Shown in pieces: positions 9,679 to 18,774 of a stretch of DNA of 64,000 bases. A program made the translations under genes and the position numbers. Source of the stretch: Spirochaetota bacterium (GTDB lineage Bacteria; Spirochaetota; Spirochaetia; Treponematales; UBA12059); NCBI GenBank assembly GCA_029560805.1, contig JAKQKE010000008.1, positions 46,382 through 110,381 on the forward strand, in the 5' to 3' direction. Numbering within the stretch: position 1 is the stretch's first letter; each line of letters begins with the position of its first letter. The notes below the pieces were generated by a model. That model was not told the DNA's origin, did no database searches, and saw only the letters and a program-made list of their open reading frames with translations.

Positions 9679-10535
9679 GCGCGGCCGAGTCAGCCCTCGA
9701 CGAATCAGGTAGCGACGCGCCTTCGACCGACGAGGTGGCGGCCTTTAAGGCCGCGGTGCTCCGCCTGTATGAGCGGGAGGGCCGCGACCTGCCATGGCGC
9801 CGCCGCGTCGGGCCGTGGGCAGTACTCGTTTCGGAGGTGATGCTACAGCAGACCCAAGTCTCGCGCGTCGAGCCTCGCTATCGTTCCTGGATGGAACGTT
9901 TCCCGGACGCGGCCGCCCTGGCGCGCGCCGAGCTCGCCGAGGTCTACGAGGCGTGGCGTGGGCTGGGCTACAACTCGCGGGCCCTACGCCTCAGGGAGAC
10001 TGCGCGGGTTTGCGACGAGCGATACGGCGGCGTTCCCCCGGCCGACGAGCGCTTGCTCCTCGAGCTACCCGGCGTCGGCCGCTACACGGCCAGGGCTGTG
10101 TTGGCCTTCGCCTACGATCGACCCTCGGCGTTCCTCGAGACGAACATCCGGGCCGCCCTCATCTTTCACTTCCGCCCCGGTAGAGACCGAGTCGGCGATC
10201 GAGAGCTCGAGGCCCTGGCCGAGGCAGTGCTCGACCGTGACGATCCGAGGACCTGGTACTACGCGCTGATGGACTACGGCGCCTGGCTTAAGAAACAGGA
10301 GCCCAACCCGACGCGGAGGGCCGCCGCTTATTCGACGCAGTCGCGTTTCAAAGGTTCGGTCAGGGAGGCCAGGGGGGCTATCCTACGTGGACTCGCAGGT
10401 AGCGGGACGATCGCGCTGACTGAAATAGCCGCCGAGGACGGCATCGAGTACGCTCGGCTCGAGCGGGCCGCCTGCGGCCTCGTCCGCGACGGGCTCATCG
10501 TCCGCGATGGCGACGCGCTCCGTTTCGCCGACTGA
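9675..10535 (+). CDS. HhH-GPD DNA glycosylase, A/G-specific adenine glycosylase-like, lacking the [4Fe-4S] cysteines
   Basis: PWRRRVGPWAVLVSEVMLQQTQVSRVEPRY and LLELPGVGRYTARAVLAFAYDRPSAFLETNIRAAL; no CX6CX2CX5C after MDYGAWLKK. Confidence 0.85.
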   Translation: MSAAESALDESGSDAPSTDEVAAFKAAVLRLYEREGRDLPWRRRVGPWAVLVSEVMLQQTQVSRVEPRYRSWMERFPDAAALARAELAEVYEAWRGLGYNSRALRLRETARVCDERYGGVPPADERLLLELPGVGRYTARAVLAFAYDRPSAFLETNIRAALIFHFRPGRDRVGDRELEALAEAVLDRDDPRTWYYALMDYGAWLKKQEPNPTRRAAAYSTQSRFKGSVREARGAILRGLAGSGTIALTEIAAEDGIEYARLERAACGLVRDGLIVRDGDALRFAD

Positions 10536-10553
10536 TCGAGGCCTAGCCGCGAC

Positions 10554-11768
10554 CTAGCCGCCGAACAGCCGCCTAAAGAAGCGTATGAGCGCGTCGCGCA
10601 TGCGCACGAACAGGTTGCCGAGCGCCACGTCCTCCGCCGCCACCAGGTCGATGCGCCTGACGACGACGTCGCCGGAGGTGAAGACCGCCTGCCCGAGCCT
10701 GGTGCCGGCTGACACCGGCGCTTCCACCTCGGCGGTGGCCTCGATACGACAGCGTATAGAGCCGGCTAGCCTCGCCTGAACGGTAAATACCGGCGTATTG
10801 GCGTACGCGAGCGTCACCGTCTCGGAAGCCCCGCCCCAGGCCCTGGCGCTTCCGGGATCGGGCGCCTCCGGCCTCACCGTCTTCCAATTGGCGAAGGCCC
10901 AGTCGAGCAAGTAGGCACCGGAACGCGTACGGCTGTCGGGGCCGCCCGCCCCCCCGAGGGTGACGACGATGAAGCGGCTACCGTCGCGTTCGGCGGTGGC
11001 GATCAGGTTATAGCCCGACTCGTCGATATAGCCGGTCTTGAGGCCGTCGCAGCCGTCGTACTTGAACAGGAGCTTATTGGTCGTCTGGAGGAGTATCTTG
11101 ATGGCCGGTGGCTCGGCCCCTGCCGGCATCACGTCCTCGCGGGGAAAGTGCATCGTCGTCCTGGAGTGGTAGTCGCCGAGGGCGCCAGGGTGGCGCAGTA
11201 TGTAGGCGCGGGCCAGGACAGCCATCTCCCGGGCCGTGGTCGTATTGAGTTCCGACAGGCCCGATGGCTCGACGAAACGCGTCTCGGTCAGCCCGAGCCG
11301 TTCGGCCTCGGCGTTCATAAGGCCGGCGAAGGCCTCTTGCGAGCCCGCGAGCACCCTCGCGACGGTCTTGGCCGCGTCGTTGCCCGATATGACCGCCATG
11401 CCCCGGAGGAGGTCGTCGAAGGGCACGCTCATGCCCTCCTGCAGGTACATCAGCGATGACCGGTAGGGCAGGGTCACGTCATCCCTGGTGATGAGTACGC
11501 GGTCGGAGAGCCCGACGCGGCCCGAGTCGACGGCTTCGAGCGCGACCATCATGGTCATGATCTTCGTGAGGCTGGCCGGCGGGATGACGAGGTCGGCGTC
11601 GCGCTCGTATAGTACCTCGCCGTTAGCCATGTCGACCACGATGACGGATCTGGCGTCGACGGCGGCCGGACGAGAGGCGTTGGCTCCCGGCGCCTCGGCC
11701 GCGAAGGCGGAGGCGCCGGTCAGGAGCAAGGCGGCTAGGATCGTCGCGACGAGAGGAAGCTTTCTCAA
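10554..11768 (-). CDS. dacA: D-alanyl-D-alanine carboxypeptidase (PBP5/DacA family)
   Basis: SxxK motif PPASLTKIMTMMVALEAV, SGNDAAK, KTGYIDESGYN; C-terminal amphipathic helix RDALIRFFRRLFGG. Start assigned to TTG at 11768 ([15 protein letters not shown] signal peptide), not the track start 12164. Confidence 0.9.
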   Translation of the reverse strand: MRKLPLVATILAALLLTGASAFAAEAPGANASRPAAVDARSVIVVDMANGEVLYERDADLVIPPASLTKIMTMMVALEAVDSGRVGLSDRVLITRDDVTLPYRSSLMYLQEGMSVPFDDLLRGMAVISGNDAAKTVARVLAGSQEAFAGLMNAEAERLGLTETRFVEPSGLSELNTTTAREMAVLARAYILRHPGALGDYHSRTTMHFPREDVMPAGAEPPAIKILLQTTNKLLFKYDGCDGLKTGYIDESGYNLIATAERDGSRFIVVTLGGAGGPDSRTRSGAYLLDWAFANWKTVRPEAPDPGSARAWGGASETVTLAYANTPVFTVQARLAGSIRCRIEATAEVEAPVSAGTRLGQAVFTSGDVVVRRIDLVAAEDVALGNLFVRMRDALIRFFRRLFGG

Positions 11769-13153
11769 AAGTCCGCCTGCTTCACGGCCCGCGGGAAGGG
11801 GATCACGTCCCTGATGTTCTCGATGCCCGTTACGTAGCGGAGTAGGCGCTCGAAGCCGAGGCCGAAGCCCGCATGGGGCGCCGAGCCGAAGCGCCTGAGG
11901 TCCAGGTACCACCAGTAGTCCTCGGGCCTCAGTCCCTTCGCGCGCATGTTCTCGACGAGCACGTCGTAGCGGTACTCGCGCTCCGAGCCGCCGATAATCT
12001 CGCCGATGCGCGGCACCAGCACGTCCATCGCGCGCACGGTCTTGCCGTCGTCGTTCAGCCGCATGTAGAAGGCTTTGAGCTCCTTCGGGTAGTCGGTCAC
12101 GATCACCGGGCCGCCCACGACTGTCTCGGATAGGTAGCGCTCGTGCTCGGTCTGGAGGTCGCAACCCCAGTACGGCTTGAACTCGAATTGCTCCTTGCGT
12201 CGCTCCAGCTCGGCTACGGCGTCGGTGTAGCTCATGTGGGCGAAGCGCTTGGAACGCACGCCGTCGAGCATCTCGATGAGGCCCGGCTGCACCCGCTTGT
12301 CGAAGAACGCCATGTCGTCGCCGCAGCGGTCCAGGGCCCAGCCGAGGAGGTGCTTGACGAAATCCTCGGCCAGCTCCATGTCGTCGGCCAGCTCGGCGAA
12401 TGCGAATTCCGGCTCTATCATCCAGAACTCCGCCAGGTGACGCGTCGTGTTCGAATTCTCGGCTCGGAAGGTCGGACCGAAGGTATACACCTTGCCGAGG
12501 GCCATGCAGTAGGTCTCGACGTTCAGCTGCCCGGAGACGGACAGAAAGGCCTTCTTGCCGAAGAAGTCCTTGGCGTAGTCGACGGCCTCGCCGCGCTTGG
12601 CTATCGCGTCCAGGTCGAGGGTGGTCACCTGGAACATTTCGCCGGCGCCCTCGCAGTCGCTGGCGGTGATCAAGGGCGTATGCACGTAACGGAAGCCGCG
12701 GTCGTGGAAGAAGGTATGGACGGCGTAGGCCATCTCGTCGCGCATGCGCGCCGCCGCGCCTATCGTATTGGTCCGGGGGCGCAGATGGGCTATCTCGCGC
12801 AGGAACTCGAGCGAGTGGGCCTTCTTCTGGAGCGGGTAGCTATCGGCCGGGCAGTCGCCGATCACCTCGACGGATGTGGCCTTGAGCTCGACCGGCTGCC
12901 CCGCGGCGGGCGAGTCGACGAGCACGCCGCTCACGGCCAGCGAGGCGCCGGTCGTCACCCTGGCAAGAGTCGCCTCGAGCCCGGGCGCCGCGGCTCCGGA
13001 GTCGAAGACGCATTGGAGCCCGGAGAAGCACGAGCCGTCGTACAGCTCGACGAATGTGGCGCCCTTGGTCGAGCGCTTGGTGCGGGCCCAACCCTTGGCC
13101 GTGATCGCGGAGCCTACGGATCGCTCCGCCAGAATCGCTTTAATATCCTTCAT
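11765..13153 (-). CDS. asnS: Asparaginyl-tRNA synthetase
   Basis: Class II aaRS with N-terminal OB-fold; motifs [79 protein letters not shown]. Confidence 0.97.
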   Translation of the reverse strand: MKDIKAILAERSVGSAITAKGWARTKRSTKGATFVELYDGSCFSGLQCVFDSGAAAPGLEATLARVTTGASLAVSGVLVDSPAAGQPVELKATSVEVIGDCPADSYPLQKKAHSLEFLREIAHLRPRTNTIGAAARMRDEMAYAVHTFFHDRGFRYVHTPLITASDCEGAGEMFQVTTLDLDAIAKRGEAVDYAKDFFGKKAFLSVSGQLNVETYCMALGKVYTFGPTFRAENSNTTRHLAEFWMIEPEFAFAELADDMELAEDFVKHLLGWALDRCGDDMAFFDKRVQPGLIEMLDGVRSKRFAHMSYTDAVAELERRKEQFEFKPYWGCDLQTEHERYLSETVVGGPVIVTDYPKELKAFYMRLNDDGKTVRAMDVLVPRIGEIIGGSEREYRYDVLVENMRAKGLRPEDYWWYLDLRRFGSAPHAGFGLGFERLLRYVTGIENIRDVIPFPRAVKQADF

Positions 13154-13262
13154 AGCATAGTAATACCACTAGGCGCCGTCCTTGGTCAAAGCCCCGCGCG
13201 CAGTATTTTTTCATCGGGAGATTCTGTGGTACTATATACGCATCCATCGTACGGAGTGATCA

Positions 13263-13775
13263 ATGTACTATAACACCGCGATTGCCTACCTGCTCTGGGC
13301 GCTCGGAGGCTTCGGCGCCCTGGGTTTCCATAGGTTCTACCTACGCAAGATACCCACGGGCCTCCTCTGGCTGTGCACCGGCGGCCTCGGCATGGTCGGA
13401 TCCATCTACGACTTCTTCACGCTGTCGGGGCAGGTGCGCGAGGCCAACATCCGCGCCGGCTACCGCGAGGCCCTCGACATGCCGCGCGAGCGCGTCGTCA
13501 TCCGCGAGCGCTATGTCGAGCCAAGCCAGGATCGCGCGCACGCCAAGGAATCGATCGAGAAGGTCATCCTGCGCACCGCCAAAAAGAACGGCGGACTCGT
13601 CACCCCGGGCGAGATTGCCATCGAGAGCGACTACGACTCGGAGGCCGCGAGGAGTGCCCTCGAGAAACTAGCCGCCAAGGGCTTCTGCGAGATGCGCGTG
13701 CGCCCGTCGGGCGTCATTGTCTACCGATTCCCCGAGTTCGCCGCCGGAGACGAGGGCTTCGAGCCGGGTATGTAA
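13263..13775 (+). CDS. TM2 domain-containing membrane protein with cytoplasmic winged-helix-like tail
   Basis: TM2-like ALGGFGALGFHRFYLRKIPTGLLWLCTGGLGMVGSIYDFF. Confidence 0.82.
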   Translation: MYYNTAIAYLLWALGGFGALGFHRFYLRKIPTGLLWLCTGGLGMVGSIYDFFTLSGQVREANIRAGYREALDMPRERVVIRERYVEPSQDRAHAKESIEKVILRTAKKNGGLVTPGEIAIESDYDSEAARSALEKLAAKGFCEMRVRPSGVIVYRFPEFAAGDEGFEPGM

Positions 13776-13793
13776 ACAGCGCGGAGGTACGGA

Positions 13794-14030
13794 GTGGATA
13801 GGAACCGCGACTTGATTCAATTCCGGATCGATCGCCGCCTGGCTGTGCTCGGGCCGTCGGGCAAGGACTGGACGGTCGAGCTCAACCTGGTCTCGTGGAA
13901 CGGGCGCGAGCCGAAGCTCGACCTGCGTAGCTGGGACCCTTCCCACGAGCGCATGGGCAAGGGCATAGCGCTGACGCGCGACGAGGCCGAACGGCTCAGG
14001 GACGCTCTCGCGGACTACTTGGCCACCTAG
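13794..14030 (+). CDS. PC4/YdbC-like small protein
   Basis: ELNLVSWNGREPKLDLRSWDPSHERMGKGIALTRDEAERL matches the YdbC/PC4-like pattern from memory. Confidence 0.75.
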   Translation: MDRNRDLIQFRIDRRLAVLGPSGKDWTVELNLVSWNGREPKLDLRSWDPSHERMGKGIALTRDEAERLRDALADYLAT

Positions 14031-14032
14031 AC

Positions 14033-14076
14033 GGCGCGGGTCGGGCCCGCGCCCGGCCGACCTGCGGGCTGGCCGG
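14033..14076. terminator. Two adjacent GC-rich hairpins between convergent genes (GGCGCGGG-TCGGG-CCCGCGCC; CCGGCC-N12-GGCCGG), no T-run
   Basis: Direct reading of 14033-14076. Confidence 0.35.
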
Positions 14077-14100
14077 CCTCTCCGTTCGTCCGCTGTCCGC

Positions 14101-15096
14101 TTAATCCCCCACGGCCCAGAGCGCGTACTCGCTCGCCGTGCCCGACAGATGGGGCAGGTAGTCGTCCCAGTAGTCAGCGGCGTATAGCTGCCACCGTAAA
14201 GTCGGTGTTTCGTCATAGATGCGGTTCCACTTGGCCTCTATACCGAGGAGCGCGTAGCGGTACAGTTCCGTCGTCGAGAGGTAGCCGTCGCCGTCGCGGT
14301 CGGCCGCCTTGGAGTTCGCGCCGCCCGCCTCGAGCAGGTAGCGCGTGAAGATGCCGTGGTCGCCCGATTCCCAGGAAAATTCGTCGGAGCCGGCGGCCGA
14401 TAGCACGACGTAGCCGGGTTCCGCGTCATAGGAGAAGGCCGCGACGGCGTCGCCGAACGCACCCACGAACCAGGTATAGGCTATATCGTCATCGTAGACG
14501 CCGTACGAGTCGGGGATAGCGTCGGTTGTGGCTCCGGCGGCGACGAAGCCGCCGGAATTGCAGCTGTCGAGCACGATCACGACGCGACCGAGCCCCGCGG
14601 TCTCGAACATGGCGCGTAGCTCCGAGGCGGTGATCATCGCGCCCAGGTCAAAGAAATAGCCCTCACCGGTTGCTACAATAGAACCATAGGGGCAGATGGC
14701 CGATTCTCCGCGAACGTCGTACGCGCCATGGCCGGAATAATAGAACAGCACTATACCGTCGAAGCCGGCCAGCGCGGCGATGTCCGCCTCGATCCGATCG
14801 CGGCTCGCCTGTTCGTTGGTGGTGGCTACGCTCGAATCGGCCACGCGCGTCGTCACGGACCATCCCTTGGCCGACAGCATCGCGCCCATGGCCCTGGCGT
14901 CGTCGTCGGTCAGGCTCAGGTTAACGCTCGAGCCGCCCTCGATGTACGTAGACACTCCGTAGACCAGCGCGACCCGGTTCGGCGGCTCTGGCATGGAACA
15001 GGCAAGCAGGCTCGCCCCGGCGGCCAAGGTTGCGGCGGCCGCTCCGAACGCAGCACGAAGCGCGTGGCCCGCGCCGCGTCCCAGGCGCCGACTCAC
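14101..15096 (-). CDS. Caspase-family (peptidase C14-like) lipoprotein
   Basis: Lipobox-like ASLLACS; catalytic-type FYYSGHGAYD (His codon 14728-14730) and VIVLDSCNSGG (Cys codon 14560-14562). Confidence 0.85.
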   Translation of the reverse strand: MSRRLGRGAGHALRAAFGAAAATLAAGASLLACSMPEPPNRVALVYGVSTYIEGGSSVNLSLTDDDARAMGAMLSAKGWSVTTRVADSSVATTNEQASRDRIEADIAALAGFDGIVLFYYSGHGAYDVRGESAICPYGSIVATGEGYFFDLGAMITASELRAMFETAGLGRVVIVLDSCNSGGFVAAGATTDAIPDSYGVYDDDIAYTWFVGAFGDAVAAFSYDAEPGYVVLSAAGSDEFSWESGDHGIFTRYLLEAGGANSKAADRDGDGYLSTTELYRYALLGIEAKWNRIYDETPTLRWQLYAADYWDDYLPHLSGTASEYALWAVGD

Positions 15097-15674
15097 GGCG
15101 CACTTTCCGCGGACGGCGTCGACGGCCGCTCCTGACGCGGCGATTCGTAGCGCAGCTCCACGACGGCCCGGAAGCCGAGCGACAGGGCGTCGGCGCGCAG
15201 GTACACCGGCAGAGACAGGCCTATCCCGAGCGAGAATCGGTCATCGAGACGGGCCGCGCGGTACGAGGCTCCCGGCTCTATATAGGGAAAGGCGAAGTAC
15301 GAGTACGACAGGTCGTAGCGGGCGAGCGCGCCGCCAGCGAGTACCCCGAACTCGAAGAGACCGAGGCGAAGGTTCGGGCCGGCGGCTAGGCTCAGTCCGG
15401 AGAAGCCTCGGTAGCGCGTCCAGACGTCGGTATAGGCCGAGGCAGCCTGCTTGACGACGCCGGCCCGGATCATCGCGGCTAATCGGTCGCCGCCGATACG
15501 AGCGCCTAGCTCGGCCGAGACCGCGGCGCCGGGGGCGGTGCCCGAGCCCATGCCTGAACTCAGGGCCACGCCGGGTGCTACTGAGGCTAAGAACGATACG
15601 GCCGGAGCGGGCGCCGCGAAGGCCGCCGTCGAGGCCAGGAGCGAAGCTAGTATGGTTAATCGAATAACGCGCAT
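15093..15674 (-). CDS. Secreted hypothetical protein, probable outer-membrane beta-barrel-like
   Basis: Signal peptide MRVIRLTILASLLASTAAFA; alternating Gly/aromatic strands; 4-nt overlap with the caspase gene. Confidence 0.6.
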   Translation of the reverse strand: MRVIRLTILASLLASTAAFAAPAPAVSFLASVAPGVALSSGMGSGTAPGAAVSAELGARIGGDRLAAMIRAGVVKQAASAYTDVWTRYRGFSGLSLAAGPNLRLGLFEFGVLAGGALARYDLSYSYFAFPYIEPGASYRAARLDDRFSLGIGLSLPVYLRADALSLGFRAVVELRYESPRQERPSTPSAESAP

Positions 15675-15763
15675 AGATGGGCTTTAACATGCCTCGAAAT
15701 TTGGATAAATTCAACCAGTACCCAAATCGACTCAGGTTCGTGTACCGAATAGAAAGGGATTCG

Positions 15764-16150
15764 ATGATTAAAACCCGTATCGCCGCTTCCACCGCCTTGG
15801 CCATCGTCGCCGCAACGACGATGGCGCTTGCAGCCTGCTCGGTCGATAAGAATCCGCGCGTCGAGCTCGACGAGACGCCTATCATATCCGCCGGCCTCGG
15901 CTGGGGCGTCGTCTCGCTGTCCTACGCCAGGCTGATGCTCGAGCCTTCGCTCGACGCGGCTGACTCGGGCACCTGCCGACGCGGCGACGTTGGCGAGCTA
16001 TTGGCCAGGACGCGAGTAGCCAAAGGCCGCGACGGCGGCGTCTGGTACCGCGCTCGCTTCGACGGAGGGACCGGCTGGCTGCACGAATCGGCGTTGGCTG
16101 TGTTCAGGACCGAGAACGAGGCCAGGAACGCGGTGGAGGCGAGGCCGTGA
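15764..16150 (+). CDS. Lipoprotein with SH3-like region
   Basis: MIKTRIAASTALAIVAATTMALAACS lipobox; VWYRARFDGGTGWLHESAL SH3-like. Start 15764 preferred (RBS-like agaaaggga) over track start 15677. Confidence 0.65.
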   Translation: MIKTRIAASTALAIVAATTMALAACSVDKNPRVELDETPIISAGLGWGVVSLSYARLMLEPSLDAADSGTCRRGDVGELLARTRVAKGRDGGVWYRARFDGGTGWLHESALAVFRTENEARNAVEARP

Positions 16151-17715
16151 GCCTTCCGGAGCTGGGCACTTTCCTGATCCCGCCGCTGGTAGGTTCGGTC
16201 ATCGGCCTGTTCACCAATTGGCTGGCGATCAAGATGCTATTCAGGCCGCTGGCTGAAAAACGGCTCCTCGGCCTGCGCGTTCCGTTTACGCCGGGCATAC
16301 TTCCACGTGAGCGAGAGCGTATGGCCCGCTCGCTCGGCGAGACCGTCGCGGTCGATCTCCTCGACGAGCGCACAGTCTCGGAACGGCTGCGTAGCCAGGC
16401 GTTCAAGGATGCCGTACGCTCGGCGGCCTACGGACTCGGCAAGAAGGCCCTCGAGGCCAAGCCGGGAGACCTCGTATCGGGGCTGGACGGCAAGACCGGA
16501 AAGGCCCTGCGAGACGTAGCGCTCGAGTTGCTGTCCGGCGTCGCCTCGAGCGGCGTCTTCGCCCGCTCGGTATCGGCCGGCGCCAAGGCCGCCGTAGCTG
16601 CGTCGAATGCCGTCAAGCTGTCCGATGTGGTGCCAGGCTCGGCCGTCGGGGCTCTAGCCGAGGCCCTGACTGGACCCGAGGGCGGAGCCAGGACCGCGGC
16701 CTTCCTGGCCGAGGCGCTCATGGACGCCTTCGAGATGGCGGCCGACGAGGGCAAGGCCGTCTCCGATATCGTCGGTGCCGACAGGCTTGTCGCCCTAGCC
16801 GAGAAAGCCGTACTCGCTGCCTATCCGTCGGTGATCGAGGCGACGGTCGGCATGATGGCCGACAAGAAGGTCGCCGCGTCGATGGAGAAGGCCGCGGCCC
16901 GCGTCATCAAGCGAGCCCTGGACCGTTTCAACTCGGTGCAGCGCTTCTTCATCAGCCTTGGGCAGTACGACAAGGCCATCATGGAGAACATGCCAGCGAC
17001 CATCGCCGACTTGGGCGATTCGATGCGCGGGATACTGTCGGAACCTTCGACCAAGGCGGCCGTACTGGCCAAGGCCGCGGCCGCAGCCAGGGGGTTCGCC
17101 GCTAGGCCTTTGGCCGGTTTCGGCTTCATGCGGTTAGCCGAGTCGCGCGAGGCCGCCAGGCTGTCCCTCGAAGAGGCGCTCCGCGACGCGCTGGCTCCGC
17201 TCGAGCCGCGAGCCATAGCCGGCATGATCTCCGGGATGCTCGACCGGGCCAGCCTCGGCGAGATACTCGAGGCCCTGCCCGGAGTGGCCGAGCGCATAGG
17301 ACCCGCCCTGGCCCGTTGGCTGGCCGGCCTATCCTCGAAGCGCCCCCCCGACGGCTCGGCTGGCGGAGCCATAGCGGCCGCCTTCTTCGCGGCCTTCGCG
17401 TCGTCCTTCGGCTCCGAGGCGTCTGGCGCGCCGCTGTCGGAGACCGTGTCGATCGACGACGAGGCGCTCGGCGCGATCGCGGCCTCGGCTGCCGATGGCC
17501 TTTCCGAGCTGGCGGCGGCCCAGAGCGGCGAGGTGATCAGGTCCATAGATATTCGTTCCCTCGTGGTTGATAAAATCGACTCGTTGGATATGATTGAAGT
17601 AGAACGAATGATCCTGAAAGTAGTGGATAAGGAACTCGGCGCCATCACCATGTTTGGAGGCATACTCGGGGCCGTCATCGGCCTTTTCCAGAGTCTCCTG
17701 TTCATGCTGCGATAG
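16147..17715 (+). CDS. DUF445 family membrane protein
   Basis: PLVGSVIGLFTNWLAIKMLFRPLAEKRLLGLRVPFTPGILPRERERMARSLGETV motif and C-terminal GGILGAVIGLFQSLLF. Confidence 0.9.
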   Translation: MSLPELGTFLIPPLVGSVIGLFTNWLAIKMLFRPLAEKRLLGLRVPFTPGILPRERERMARSLGETVAVDLLDERTVSERLRSQAFKDAVRSAAYGLGKKALEAKPGDLVSGLDGKTGKALRDVALELLSGVASSGVFARSVSAGAKAAVAASNAVKLSDVVPGSAVGALAEALTGPEGGARTAAFLAEALMDAFEMAADEGKAVSDIVGADRLVALAEKAVLAAYPSVIEATVGMMADKKVAASMEKAAARVIKRALDRFNSVQRFFISLGQYDKAIMENMPATIADLGDSMRGILSEPSTKAAVLAKAAAAARGFAARPLAGFGFMRLAESREAARLSLEEALRDALAPLEPRAIAGMISGMLDRASLGEILEALPGVAERIGPALARWLAGLSSKRPPDGSAGGAIAAAFFAAFASSFGSEASGAPLSETVSIDDEALGAIAASAADGLSELAAAQSGEVIRSIDIRSLVVDKIDSLDMIEVERMILKVVDKELGAITMFGGILGAVIGLFQSLLFMLR

Positions 17716-17742
17716 CGAGGGGCCCCGACCGTGAGGTAAAAA

Positions 17743-18774
17743 GTGGATGATGACAGGACGATCCTGATAGTCGACGACTCGCGCGCCTTCGCGCTCGCCG
17801 CGGCCGAGATGGTCGAGGGCGAGGGCTATGACGTGCACCTGGCCCATTCGGCCACCGACGCGCTCGAGGCTGCCGAGCGCGTCCGTCCTCGCGTCGTGTT
17901 CCTCGACGTGGTGCTACCCGACGGCGAGGGCTACGAGGTCTGTTCAGCCCTCAAGCGAACCTTCATGCACAGACCGCTCCAGGTCGTGATGATGTCCGCA
18001 GTCTACGATGCCAAGCGCATGGACAGGCTTTTGGCGACTGGCGCGGATGACTTCATCAAGAAGCCGTTCGAGGCGCTCGAATTCCAGCTCAGGCTTAAGG
18101 CCGCCCATATACGGCTCCAGGCGCAGACGAAGTTGATGCAGGAGCGTGAGTATTACCGTCAGGCGGTACGTCAGGAGGAGAACCTGACTATCAAGCTGCT
18201 CGACAGGCAACTCGGCCTCAAGGAGACGCTAGCCGACCTCGAGAGCAAGAAGGCGGGGCTTGAGCGCGAGAACACCGGGCTAGCCGCTGCCGCCCGCTTC
18301 GACGTGCTGACGAGTCTCCTCAATCGGCACAGCCTGAACGCCAGGCTCGAGCTCGAGGCGCGCCGCTCCGACGCCGAGGACGCGCGGCTGTCCGGCCTCA
18401 TGGTCGACGTGGACCGGTTCAAGGCCGTCAACGACTCGTATGGCCATCTCGTCGGCGACGAGGCGCTACGCTCCGTGGGCGACGCGCTACGCGCCTGCCT
18501 CCGCAAGGAAGACTTCGCGGGGCGCTACGGCGGCGACGAGTTTTTCGCGATCCTGCCCGGCAGCGGCATCGAAGCGGCGCTGGCGATAGCCGAACGCATA
18601 CGCTCGACCATCGCGGCCGCGGAGATACACCTCGGCGGAGTCAGGGTACGCCTCAGCGCATCGATCGGCGCGGCCGAGCGACGTAAGGGCGATTCGGTGG
18701 CCGAATGGATCGGCCGCGCCGACGCCGCCATGTACAGGGCCAAGAATGCTGGCCGCGACCGGGTGATGAGCTAG
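17743..18774 (+). CDS. Response regulator-diguanylate cyclase (REC-GGDEF)
   Basis: ILIVDDSRAF, VVFLDVVLPDGEG, K in FIKKPFE; RYGGDEFFAIL with RxxD I-site (RKED) five residues upstream of GGDEF. GTG start. Confidence 0.93.
   Translation: MDDDRTILIVDDSRAFALAAAEMVEGEGYDVHLAHSATDALEAAERVRPRVVFLDVVLPDGEGYEVCSALKRTFMHRPLQVVMMSAVYDAKRMDRLLATGADDFIKKPFEALEFQLRLKAAHIRLQAQTKLMQEREYYRQAVRQEENLTIKLLDRQLGLKETLADLESKKAGLERENTGLAAAARFDVLTSLLNRHSLNARLELEARRSDAEDARLSGLMVDVDRFKAVNDSYGHLVGDEALRSVGDALRACLRKEDFAGRYGGDEFFAILPGSGIEAALAIAERIRSTIAAAEIHLGGVRVRLSASIGAAERRKGDSVAEWIGRADAAMYRAKNAGRDRVMS

Noticed and set aside
11769-12164. N-terminal extension of the DacA ORF
   Set aside because: Overlaps asnS coding sequence; signal peptide starts at TTG 11768.
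12143-13273. 376-aa plus-strand ORF
   Set aside because: Antisense to asnS; composition artefact of GC-rich reverse frames.
17343-17349. C7 tract in the DUF445 gene
   Set aside because: Frame is continuous through it and C7 is not striking in this GC-rich sequence.
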